64,000 nucleotides of DNA from Blumeriella jaapii (lineage: Eukaryota > Ascomycota > Leotiomycetes > Helotiales > Drepanopezizaceae). Of the stretch, positions 47,338 through 58,375 are shown piece after piece (positions within the stretch are counted from its first letter, which is position 1; the number at the start of each line of letters is the position of its first letter). The stretch spans positions 744,001 to 808,000 of the forward strand of contig VWND01000002.1 in the NCBI GenBank assembly GCA_009599575.1. Reading direction: 5' to 3'. The position numbers and the translations under genes are program-made. The notes beneath the pieces are model-generated. The model had not been told where the DNA came from, did no database searches, and saw only the letters and a list, made by a program, of their open reading frames with translations.

Positions 47338-50300
47338 ATGGCTGGAGGAAAGAAGAAGAAGAAGCCCGCCACTAATCCTGCGCGGGGATTTGCAACCACG
47401 TCTATTGCGTCGAAGCCAAAAGCCGACCTTGCTGAGCCAGAAAGGACATCCAACGAGCAGGAGGGCGCTCTCGAGACACAGCAGCCGGATCAGATATTGG
47501 TCGCGGACTCCCAAACAGAAGCTTCAGCGGCACCGAGCAAGACCCTCACAGCGGAGGAATTTGAGAAACAGCTTGAGGATTCAGAGCTTCAAATCCTGGT
47601 CGAGAAACATTCCCAAAAGTCCAAGAGAGACGCTCTACGCCAGAGAACAAGACTGGAGACTGATCGCCGTGTCTTAAGAGGTCAGGCCGAGAGCCTTAAC
47701 ACGAGAAAATGGTTGCCCCCGGAGTTGATGGAGGAAATCTTGGATCTGATCAACACGGAAGGACGTTATGCAGGGCAGGCAAACGACTCGGCCAATGTCA
47801 AACAAGCATCCGAGGAGGAATTGACAATTCGCCTGTGGACTTTACAGCAAGCTCTCGTCGGTGCTGGATTCACAGAGCAAAAAGTTGCCCAAGCCATTAG
47901 GCACGTTCTGGACATGTCAGACAAGATAGGCACCGGCAACAAAGACGCAATCTGGGGCATGGAGGAAGCTTTGGATTGGCTTGCGCGCGAGTGCTTGAGA
48001 GACGAGCTTCCAGATTACGAGAACTTGTACAGGAAGGCTGGGATTCTGTCGAGATCACAAGGTGGTTGGTCTTGCTGCAAGGATATCTATCCTATAACTA
48101 ACGATGACTTAGAAACACCCGCGGATAGTCCTCTGCCATCTGGAGCCACTACTCCTCGTATCGAACTGGGAACGAAGCATACAGTTGGGCTCAGCAACGC
48201 GAACTCACGCACGCCTACTAGAAAACAAGCTGTGTTAGATTATGACAGTGATATCGATCCAGATGACCTGTTGCCTGTCTATCTAGAGTCTAAGACGAAA
48301 TTGTTTCTCGCGCAACAATCTGTGCTCAAAAAAGGAAATCTTCGGGCCAAAGGTCGATCTAAGGATGCAGAAACACTCGTCGCAGCTAGCAGCACAGATC
48401 CTCCCCTGACCAAGTTGTTAAGCAAGATCCAAAAAATTGAGGATGATGTATTATTCGACAAATTTGTCGCAGATCAACAGTGGGAGGCCAAAAGAATCGA
48501 GCTCGAAAGAGAAGCTGCTGCAATTCGAAAGCTAGCAGAAAACGGACCAGATAGTAGTGATTCACATTCACAGGGGTCTCAGACTTTAGTTGATTCCGAC
48601 GACGAAGTTAGTAAGGAAGCTGCAAAGATTGGAGCTGCACTGCTCGAAGAAACCGGGAGCGATGATGATACGGCCCTAGCCGATCTTTTCGCAAGTCTTC
48701 CTGTCAATGAAGTGGACCCCCTTACTGGAAAGAGCAGTACTGTGATCAATGGGCTGAATGGTATCAAGGTGACTATTCGAGAGTTTGGAAAGTGGTCTGG
48801 TATCAATCCAACAAGAGTACTTGAGGAGGCTTGCCGCGCTCGGTATGTCTGTTCCACAAGGTGAAGATTGTTAAATCCAAGTACTAATGACTTTACAAGG
48901 GACTCGTCGGTGAAACTGAACTTTACTCTAATCTCTGACTCGAGCTTCTCGAATCGACATTCGCTGCGAATTGTATGGTCCAAGGCACAGGATCTTCCAA
49001 TAACAACGGCACCCGCGTCTATCGATTACATCTCTTCCCCTAAATCTCAGAGCTTTACCATGATCTCGGTCTCTACTCCTGATCACAAGCAATCCGAGGC
49101 TTACATTGCCACGGTTGCATTGTTTCTGTTGTTCAGCTCATCCGCGAAAGAGGACAAGGTATTTCTCCGTTTGCCATCTGCATGGAGAGAATTGTGGACA
49201 GAGTTTGCAGAGGCGAAGAAGGAACAGGCGGATAAGGCAGATAGGACTAACATTCGTGTGTTTCGGGATATGGTTCGCGAGAAAAGAGACCAGGAATTGG
49301 AAGACGGCGTTCTTCTCCAGGGAGCGTTCAAAAATCGCAATGCTGCACGTGCTCCTGAACACGGTGAAGAGGCTGGTATCGACAAGTCCAACAAGGCTCT
49401 ATTCGAACCAGAGGCTTATCAAAAGATCTGGTACGAAAAGAGCAATACCCAGAGCTATCAATTCATGCTGGTCAGTCACTCTCTCCAGCGAGCGAGAAAT
49501 TTGCCCTAACATTCGTCCAGAAATCACGCATGCAACTTCCAATGTGGGGTTTTAAAACCGAAGTTCTTGCCGCTATTGATCGAGAGCAGGTAGTCATAGT
49601 CTGTGGGGAGACAGGATGTGGAAAGAGTACTCAGGTCCCTTCCTTCATTTTGGAGCATCAACTCTCGCAAGGCAAGCCTTGCAAGATCTATTGCACAGAA
49701 CCAAGACGTATTTCAGCGATCTCGCTGGCTCGGCGTGTCAGCGAGGAGCTTGGAGAACGAAAGAATGACCTTGGCACCTCACGATCTCTCGTGGGATATG
49801 CAATCCGCCTCGAGTCGAACACCTCTAGAGAAACACGCCTCGTTTATGCAACTACGGGTATTGTTATGAGAATGCTTGAGGGGTCCAATGATCTCAAGGA
49901 TATCACACACATTGTTCTCGATGAAGTCCACGAGCGAACGATTGATAGCGACTTCTTGTTGATTGTCTTACGAAAACTCATGACTAAGAGGAAAGATCTC
50001 AAGGTTGTCCTGATGTCTGCAACTGTTGATGCAGAGCGCTTTTCAAAATACCTGGATGGTGCTCCGGTCTTGACTGTTCCTGGCCGCACATTTCCCGTCA
50101 CAGTGAAGTATCTCGAAGATGCTGTAGAGTTGACTGGATATACCCTCGATAGCACATACCAAGAAAAGTTCACAGATCTGGATGACGACGAGGCAGAGAC
50201 TATAGATACAGACACCACGGATGCAAAGAAGGCAGAGAATACAAAGGTTCTCCGAGGTTACAGCGGCAGAACCAAAAACACGATTTCGCAGCTGGACGAA

Positions 50301-52057
50301 TACCGTATTGATTTCGAGCTAGTAACTCAGCTCCTTGCAAAAATCGCTATGGACGAAAAATTCCAACTGTTCAGCAAGGCGATATTAGTATTCTTACCAG
50401 GTATCGGAGAGATTCGGCAACTCAACGACATGCTTGTTGGCCATCCCGTGTTCTCAGCGAACTGGCATGTCTACCCTCTACACTCAACAATTGCTAGTGA
50501 AGACCAGGAGGCTGCTTTCCTTGTACCGCCTCCAGGTATCCGGAAGATTGTTCTCGCAACCAATATCGCTGAAACTGGTATCACTATTCCAGACGTCACT
50601 TGTGTTGTCGATACCGGAAAGCACCGAGAAATGAGATTTGATGAGAGAAAACAACTTTCTAGACTCTTGGAGACGTTCATAAGCAAGGCAAATGCGAAGC
50701 AGCGAAGGGGACGAGCTGGAAGAGTGCAGGAGGGCTTATGTTTTCATTTGTTCACAAAGTATCGTCACGACGAACTCATGTCCGACCAACAAACCCCAGA
50801 ACTTCTTCGCTTGTCGCTACAGGATCTCGCTATTCGTGTGAAGATTTGCAAGCTTGGGGGAATCGAGGAGACGCTGTGCCAGGCCTTAGATCCACCGTCC
50901 TCCAAAAACATTCGTCGAGCCGTCGATGCTCTGATAGACGTCAGAGCCTTGACGCCAGGCGAAGATCTTACACCTTTAGGCGTTCAACTAGCAAGACTAC
51001 CCTTGGATGTGTTTCTCGGGAAGTTGGTTCTTCTTGGCAGCATTTTCAAGTGTCTCGATGCCTCGATTACCATTGCAGCTATCTTGTCATCAAAATCGCC
51101 TTTTTCTGCACCATTTGGAGCCCGTGCCCAAGCAGATACAGTACGACAAGCTTTCCGCCGAGGAGACTCAGACCTACTAACAGTCTACAACGCATACATG
51201 GCCTGGAAGCGGGTCTGTGTTACTGGGAACAATGAGTATCAGTTCTGCCGTAAAAATTTCCTCAGCCAGCAAACATTACTTAACATCGAAGACCTCAAAG
51301 GTCAATTGTTGGTTTGTCTGGTCGACTCGGGCTTCTTGCCGCTTACGGGGGAGGAGCGTACAGTGTTGGACAGGCAAGCCTCCCCGTCCGCCGAACTTGA
51401 ATGTCACTAACATTAATCAGAACTCGCTACTCCAACAGACGCCGCCAATTCTTCGATGTTCCCCAGCGAGCAAATGTCAATAGTGACAATGATCTTGTGA
51501 CTTGTTCTGTCATTGCGTGGAGTTTCTATCCAAAACTATTGATAAAGGACGGGCGAGGTTTCCGAAATATTGCCAACAACCAGTCCATCAGCTTGCATCC
51601 CACATCCGTCAACAAGGGCCACCATGAGTTGAAATGGCTGTCTTATTATCACATCATGCAAGCAAAGCAGTAAGCCTATGTAGATATTACTCCTGACATA
51701 TAATTAACTTGATACAGGTTCTACAATGCCCACGAAACAACTGCAGTCGAAGAATTTCCCATCGCTCTTCTCTGCGGGGACGTTCGGTGCGATGTAAGTC
51801 CAAACTCTCCCTACCGGCACACAAACCCCGCTAATGTAAACCAGATGTACGCTGGGGTCTTCATCCTCGACGGAAACCGCGCACGATTCGCTGTATCTGA
51901 CTGGAAGACAATGCTTGTAATCAAAACTTTGCGAGCGAAGCTGCGCGAGATTTTGACGCGGTCGTTCAAAAGCCCCGGGAGGCAGCTTACGGGGCAGCAG
52001 CAGAAGTGGTTGGAAGTTTGGCAGAAGATCTTCTCGCAGGAGTTCAAGGAAAAATAA
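47338..52057 (+). CDS. DExH-box RNA helicase, DHX29/DHX57/YLR419W group
   Basis: Six exons (47338-48842, 48900-49470, 49521-51373, 51421-51669, 51718-51793, 51845-52057) give 1488 residues. A lysine-rich start (MAGGKKKKKPA) and about 690 mostly charged N-terminal residues precede the core: motif I GETGCGKST at 721-729, DEVH at about 826-829, SAT at about 858-860, motif VI QRRGRAGRV, then HA2 and OB-fold regions ending in QKIFSQEFKEK. DHX29 binds the 40S subunit and helps scanning through structured leaders; DHX57 and the yeast protein are less characterised, so ribosomal work is inferred. Intron 3 (51374-51420, 47 nt) has a GC donor, AG|GCAAGC, instead of GT. Reading through it ends the protein 16 codons later. 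Confidence 0.9.
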
Positions 52058-53033
52058 ATGGAAAACTAGGAATCTGCATAGACGGGGAGTTGTGATGAAT
52101 AGGACGTAAGTATCAAGATGTAATCATGAACCCTGACTTGGTAACATAAATAATAGACTCGTCTCGTGCACCAGAATGCTTAGTGATCTAGAAAATTTGC
52201 TCACCATGCTTTGCCATTTTTGATGGTGGGTAGCTATAAATATGCTTATCCTGACGCTTTGAATTCCAAATTGCAGCCCAAATGCTACTTGTGCTATTTA
52301 TCTGACGAGATTCTGAATCTAGTCAAGCAGCTTCTGCCCGATATTCACGCTTTCGCTTGATAAAATCGACTAGTCCGTATGCAGGCATCGAAGCGACGCT
52401 GACTCCAAATTTCAAGCCAACGACATCACACAACCTCGAACTTCGAAAATCAACACTACTACCTACAACTACAACACAGCCATAAGGGCTTTTAATCAAG
52501 TGATATTCTTCCAAGTTATTTCATTCATGGAACAGTCCCTTTCATGTGCATAACGCCAATAATTATGTCTCAAGATGCATGGAGAGGCCGATTTCATTGC
52601 GTGTTGTACCCAGCTCCCCATAACTCGTATCATGTGCTGAATACCCTTCTTGCGCTCTAACCAGTACCACGTTCGCTACTGTCGCAGTGTTTGTAGCCTC
52701 CAAGTTTTGTTGTATCGTCTCTATCGTACATTTTCTGTGCATGCCATTTCTCGTTCGATCCGAGCCTTCAGTCCAAGTCTCTGCTTCGTGCCAATTAGCA
52801 TAAGCTTGTCAGTTCATGGAGAAGTACTCGGACCCCCGTACTTTCTCGAGATAAAAGTAGGTCAGGACATAGGTCCAAGGGCCTCTGCGAAGCCTGGCCC
52901 AATGTTCTGCTCCACAGCGGTTAGCAAGCTCCGAGCAGTGGAGTAGGGGCTCTCACCATACTGCGTCTCCGAAAGAAAACAATCGAGTCCATTCAGAACT
53001 CCTTGTCGGCGTGATGAGCGAGAGTTGGTCTGG
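52058..53033. other. intergenic region downstream of helicase
   Basis: About 1 kb between convergent genes. Open frames under 100 codons only; none has a good start and a recognisable protein. No repeats stand out. Confidence 0.5.
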
Positions 53034-53632
53034 CTACAGTTTGGCGTGATGGTGGGCATTGGGCTCGTTGGTAGCACTACCATAGCTGTTACCAGAAACC
53101 AGCGGCTTAGCCACAGCATTGGTGGTCTGTGTAGCATTCAGATCGATGGCGCCGGAGTCTCCTCCATTCTTTTCGTTGAGTATGTTATGTTTCAATCTTT
53201 TCTCTTCGTGCCAAGGTGACGAGGGGGTGGGCACTTGGTTGCTGAAGGTGTTGATCTCTTTGCCGCAGATCAAACCACGGGGTCTGAGAGGGAGTGCAAG
53301 ACTGCCATAGCTATTACCAGAGCCAGTCTCGTCAGCAGCCTCATGTCTTGATCCTGCCTCTCTGTCTGGTCCATATGCTTTCTCGATAAGCTCCTCGAAT
53401 TCTTCGTTGCTCATAGGCTCGTAGCTATCATATGGATCAGAGGGATATTCGAAGTCAGCTGGAAAGATGAATTTGTCAGCTCACGAAGGGTATTCTACTG
53501 AGAGATGGTACCTTGCTTGAGAAGCAGACTTTCATAAGAAGCTCTCTGCATTGTCTTCGCGCTCTCCCAAGAATCCTCGTCGTGCTTGTCGTGCTCGCCG
53601 TACTCATCGTGCTCATGTTCTGTTCGGGCCAT
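53034..53632 (-). CDS. small acidic hypothetical protein
   Basis: Two exons (53632-53512, 53458-53034) join in frame to 181 residues; splice signals are GTACCA and TTTCCAG. I do not recognise the family. The N-terminus is unusually rich in H, D and E (MARTEHEHDEYGEHDKHDED), followed by SWESAKTMQRASYESLLLKQ and the acidic/aromatic DFEYPSDPYDSYEPMSNEEF and a possible helix EELIEKAYG. The words SGNSYGS occur twice, near residues 90 and 165, a weak internal repeat. There is no signal peptide or membrane segment. The next gene on the same strand is also a small acidic protein. Probably a real lineage-restricted gene, but only the intron and frame support it. Confidence 0.5.
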
Positions 53633-54311
53633 ATTGATTGTTTTTTCCCACTGCGTCAATGTTATCTGTTCGGGTTTGTGTAGTAAACAATATGCCACAA
53701 CGGAAACTAGCCAACCACCGTTCCACGTGATTCTTTCAACCGGACTAAAGATTGGAAGTTTCTGTCAATTGAGTATCTCCGATGAATGTGTGACGCTTAG
53801 TAGGCCCCTCAATTCTCTACGGTTGTTCTGTTTTCCATAAGCTCTTAGGAAACCCGAGAACATTTGATTGTGCCCTATTACCATGTTAACTCAAGTATAC
53901 TACCACCAGTGTCACTCGCGATTTTTACTTTGTCAAGTGCTTGAATCACGACCAAAGCGACCTTGAAACTGAGTTGTAATACGGTAGGTAGGAAGCAATC
54001 AACCGACAGAGATTTTTTTGGAAGCAATATGTCACCAACCTTTTATCTTTTTTGACGGAGAATGATCTTGGGATGCTGCGTAGCCCATTCAAGTGTAGAG
54101 GCCTTTGACTACATGGATAAGCAGTCCGATTACTCGTATCACAATTCTAAGAGAGCAAAGAGAGTGCGAAATGATTTGTATTGCGGAGAGACGGGCAACC
54201 TAGGTATTCAGAGCAATGAATGATCATCTTAGAAGTCTCCACGGCTTCCGAGAAGATTGACGCAGCACCTCAGTCCGAGCCATAGGTTCATTCTTGTGGC
54301 CAAATACAACC
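53633..54311. other. intergenic region between two small acidic genes
   Basis: About 0.7 kb, AT-richer than the conserved-gene areas. Nothing recognisable. Confidence 0.45.
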
Positions 54312-55277
54312 TCAGGACCGAGCGAGAGTGTCTGGTCCATCACCCAAAGCCTCATCGGCCTCATTAGTGTTACCAGCATCATCCCCCGAAGAGTCAGAGT
54401 CGTCCTCGAAAGAGTCAGAGTCGTCCTCGGAGATAACCCCGTTCTCGGCGTGGCTCATATCGTCATCTCTTCTGAAAAGTGAGGTGTCAGCTTCCCGCTT
54501 CCTGTTTCCCGTTTCCCATAGAAACGTACCTATCAGAATTGTCCTCGGACTCGTCCTCACGAGCACCGGATGGCTCACCCATCAGCTGGTCTTGAAGTCT
54601 GTTGAAGTTAGCAGAGTCTTCTCACTCCAAACGTAGGCATTGGAACCCACCCGTTGCCGTTCATGCTGTTCCCATTAATTCTGTTCCCATTCATGTTGTT
54701 CCCATTCAGGTTGTTCCCATTCAGGTTGTTCCCATTCATGATGTTCCCATTCATGTTGTTCCCATTCATTCTGTTACCTGGTCCTCCTTGAGCTAAAGCA
54801 CCTCCTCCGCCAAGGTTGTTATCACCTGAAACCATGGCGCCGAGTCTACCAATTACCACATGCGGCACTGAGTCAAAGGACCACGTATGGCCTTCGTTAC
54901 CTTCAATCACGCAGAACAGCCAGCCGTCCAGGCGGATGCATGGGTCTCCGAAGATCTTGCAGTAGCAGTGGGTGTTGCTCTCGTGGACGGTGCCAGCGTC
55001 TAGATGCATGGTTTGAGTGCGAGCGCAGGTAGTGTTGTCGATTTGCCCAGCTTGCACATGGTGCTCATGATGCTCAACACAGTATGAAGTGTGGATACGG
55101 ATGGCACGGCAGTTGTCTGGTGATCAGTAGGTTAGCTATATATCGATCTTGGGTGTGGCGGGAACAGCTTCAGAAGCAAGCTAGTCAAGGAGGAGATACG
55201 AAAGGGAGGGATGCGCTGAGCAAGAGACTTGCTCGACAGAACTTACCGCCGTACGTGGTTCTCTTGATGTAACACAT
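54312..55277 (-). CDS. hypothetical protein with NGN[N]M tandem repeats and acidic tail
   Basis: Four exons (55277-55247, 55116-54651, 54598-54530, 54471-54312) join in frame to 241 residues. It has three parts. Residues 1 to about 110 hold several cysteines and histidines (CYIKRT, DNCRAIRIHTSYCVEHHEHH, NTHCYCKIFGDPCIRLDGW, then CVIEG), suggesting a small metal-binding or disulfide domain. About residues 135-175 are eight 5-residue units of the form (M/L/I)NGN(N/I/R/S). The C-terminal 70 residues are strongly acidic with two copies of a DDSDS block. No signal peptide is visible. Family unknown. Each exon junction keeps frame, the best evidence that the gene is real. Confidence 0.6.
54388..54430. 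repeat. 21-bp tandem duplication in acidic-tail coding sequence
   Basis: Two adjacent copies of AGAGTCAGAGTCGTCCTCGA(A/G), encoding the repeated DDSDS/F-type acidic block on the minus strand. Confidence 0.8.
54655..54780. repeat. 15-bp coding minisatellite, unit about GTTCCCATTCATGTT
   Basis: About eight copies of a 15-bp unit, with changes mostly at the M/L/I and N/R/I/S codons. Being a multiple of three, copy-number changes preserve the reading frame. Confidence 0.9.
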
Positions 55278-57636
55278 CCTGGACTCTTGATGTTTGATGT
55301 TTCAAAAGACAGAGAATGGTTGTGGTTGGAGTGTGGGGTGTGGGGAGTGGGGTGTGGGGAGAGGGAGCTGCTGAAAGCACGGGAACTTAGAGAAGGAAAC
55401 GTTAGCTTTAAGTTGAACATTAGCAGTTTCGAAGCCTACCATTGACCCAGGAACTTGAGGAATTTCAGGAATCACGGCCAATGGCTGTAGGTATACGCTT
55501 GCAATCCTACATAGTAACCAGCCTACTTGAGTTCTTTAGCCTGTTTATATGCTAGCCGACACCGATCATTTTGATCAGTTCCGCGGTGATGAACAACAAT
55601 GTCTTGGAATTCAATTCCTTGGCAAGGAATTACGAACGTTACATTCTATTGTTTGACTTTAGCTTTGGACTTATTACCAATGCAGTCAATTCGAAATGCG
55701 TTGGACTTCTTTCGTTCAGATATTTCATGATTGTTCTGCGACATCTCGTTTAAATTCGATGCCAAGTAAACAAAGCTTAAGCGAGTGTTTTGCAAAGCCT
55801 CTGTCCAAGTCGTCACACAACAGTCTTTTGTAGTTAATTCAGCCGTCCTTTAGAATGAGAGGTCGTCGTAGGCAAGGATGACTTCATGGGCTAGACTCAG
55901 TGCCTGTACGAGGTGCCTCGTACAAAATTCAGCTTTTGTACAATTAATCTCATTCCCGTGGCGGGTAGTGGATCCTAGTTTTTTTTTCCATCTTCTACGA
56001 CTACGCAAACATGACTACGATCTACCTAACGAGGGCATACCTACTGAGAGTTCCAATGGGATTGTATAGGAAGGAAAAGCCGGAAAGAAGATTAAAAAGA
56101 TTATTTCATCATTCAATACTCGAAACCCCGAAACAGCGCTTTCGAACAATTGCTTTGTCGGTCTCTACCGACTGGGCGGCATATTTGATAGAGGAAAAAG
56201 TAACGGCAGGACGGAAGTACGATCAAATACTTTTGCAAGTTACATCAGCGTACACAAGGTATTTAATGAAGAGCAATTCAACGTTGTTGTTTAGGATTTT
56301 GGAAACTAAAAGAAAAAATCCCCAAAATGTTGCGATACCGCGGGATGCAAGACCTGGGATTTTCGTGTTGAAAGCCTTTTTCTTAATCGTTAATTTAACT
56401 TTTTAATGCGTAGAGACCTGTAATAGCAATTGAAAATCATTTCTTCTACAAACACACTACGGATAACCATTCCGCTTGTAGGTAAAAGGCTCAAGTAGCG
56501 GATTTTGGTCACAGAATTCTTTCACAGAACTGCCCTTTAAAGTGTCCCACGTATAGAAAAACCTTTAACTCGGCACGTTTCCAATGCCCTACGGAAGGCT
56601 TGAGACTGGTCAGTCTACTGGCCCTTCCTAGACGTTTAAAACAATTTTATCAACATCGTCGTTATGACAAAAAGGAATCATCAGTCTTTTCTAGCATTTG
56701 TATTAGAATTGCTTGGGGAAAAAATCTTGCTACACGCATTTGGTAGTGGATGGAGTATCCTACCGGTTATAGTGACATGTACGAATCACACAATGAACCT
56801 CGTGCATCATGGCTGGATTTTTAAACAATAACCCTATTGTACATCGGAAAGAACTTCTCAGCGTCATCGGACAGAGATATTGCATCCTTTAGCGCCTTTT
56901 TTCAAGTATGAAAGTATTGTCATTTTTAAGATTTGTACGATATCAATTAGTCCGTGTCTCAGGATGTGCTACTGTATCTACCATGAAGCTTCTGTACATA
57001 GGTTTGAGCTTAGTTCTTCGATCCACCAAATGTCAGCAATCAAGCAATAGCTTATGTGGATCGTACTAAAGCTGTCACCAAGAGAACTGAGCCGATTGTC
57101 TTTGGAGGTGGGGGGAGTCAGATTCACAAGACTTGTAAGAGCCACGATCCTGAAGTTTGACCAAATACCACGACCCCAGCGGACTCTGACTTTCGGCAGA
57201 CAGGATGGCACGAATTGAAAGTTCCCCGGCCGAATCTCTCAAGACCAATTTTCACCACGAAATGTTCCATGACAAGGAACTAAGTAGTTTTCGTGTGCAA
57301 AGAAAAAGCACAGGTTTCCAGCTGTGCAGGTCTCCAATTTCAGAAGTCAGCTTCTAGACTTTGGCCCAGGTATCCATCTGTCCACTTCCTAGACTTCAGA
57401 TAATACACATAAACTTTAAACTAGAGGAATCTCACGGTTCGCCTAGAAGTAAACATCGAAATGGATGCACGTAAATCAATTTGGAGTTGATAGGAGAGGC
57501 CGGTAGAGAGGGTTAGGAGCCGTACCGAACTTTTCAGGCCGCCTATATTTCCCTCCCAGCGATCGATGTGTTGAATGGGTTGACTGCTAGCTGCGTACAC
57601 GAAAAAAGAAAAAGAACGGACGTGGAGGCGAATGAT

Positions 57637-57708
57637 GAGGGAGGTGAGGGAGGTGAGGGAGGTGAGGGAGGTGAGGGAGGTGAGAGAGGTGAGGGAGGTG
57701 ACGGAGAC
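57637..57708. repeat. 9-bp tandem array, unit GAGGTGAGG
   Basis: About eight head-to-tail copies, last two slightly diverged. The minus strand reads it as repeated TSL, but no other coding evidence is present. Confidence 0.9.
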
Positions 57709-58119
57709 GGAGAGATCTATCCAAGGTTCCAACCAGCAGTTGCCGCTTCGAAAACGCACCCTCTCGATCCATCCTAAATGTCTGACCAGAACACGTTTCT
57801 CTCCTGGCAATTTCAAGCTCAAGACTATCTACGACATCATCTCCCGTTCAATCATTCACTGAAACGTATAAGTCCATATGGAACCGCTTGCTTACGACCA
57901 GCATCCCAGCCTACTCTTTCTTACATCTTTAACACCTTTTATATCATCTAGAGCTTAGAAAGTGACAAGATCCCCACTATCAGCAACGAGCAGGAACCGC
58001 GCGAGAAACTGCTCTGGTCTATCATAAATTGAAAGTCGGAAGGAGATGATGACAAGCCAAAAATGTGCTCTTTTCGAGAAAAAAAAAAGGAAAAAGAACA
58101 GGTGAAAAATAAATTTCCC

Positions 58120-58375
58120 AAAAAAATCGAAAAAAAAATCAAATTCAAAAAAAATTGAATTTGCAAAACAAACCCCCGCCGAAGCGGGGGAAGAAAAGCC
58201 TTCGAGACGGGTTTTCGTTTTGATCCGTGTTGTCGTGTGTGGTTTGGTGAGTCTAAACCACTCGGCCCCAAATCGTTACACTCCTCCACACCAGATTGAA
58301 TCTTACAGAGTGCAACCACTATGCCATCTGCGCCACTGGATACCAACCAACATTGGTATTGCAAACTATAACCCA
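58120..58375 (-). ncRNA. candidate structured Pol III RNA or tRNA-derived SINE
   Basis: On the minus strand, in order: hairpin 58359-58340 (7 bp, 6-nt loop); a perfect A-box match TGGCATAGTGG (58326-58316); a 9-bp stem joining 58316-58308 with 58283-58275 that needs one G-U pair and so forms fully only in minus-strand RNA; within it a weak B-box-like GATTCAATC; stem 58261-58255 with 58245-58239; a 7-bp GC stem closed by a C(UUCG)G tetraloop (58190-58173); a 9-bp stem with six-U loop (58163-58140); then T9 (58138-58130), a strong Pol III stop. No known RNA family is recognised and the B box is poor. A decayed tRNA-derived SINE is the main alternative. Confidence 0.35.

Noticed and set aside
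52323..52514. 63-codon minus-strand frame with a plausible-looking protein
   Set aside because: Starts without ATG; only a short 21-residue ATG form remains.
56011..56406. 131-codon frame starting at a true ATG in AT-rich DNA
   Set aside because: Basic, no known motif, no intron or neighbour support; possible but not enough to call a gene.
57421..57822. 133-codon minus-strand frame with TSL repeats
   Set aside because: The repeat is just the 9-bp DNA array; flanks are not protein-like.
58240..58345. Ordinary tRNA gene on the minus strand
   Set aside because: A-box-like sequences are present but no acceptor stem closes and the B box is poor; reported instead as a structured RNA or SINE candidate.
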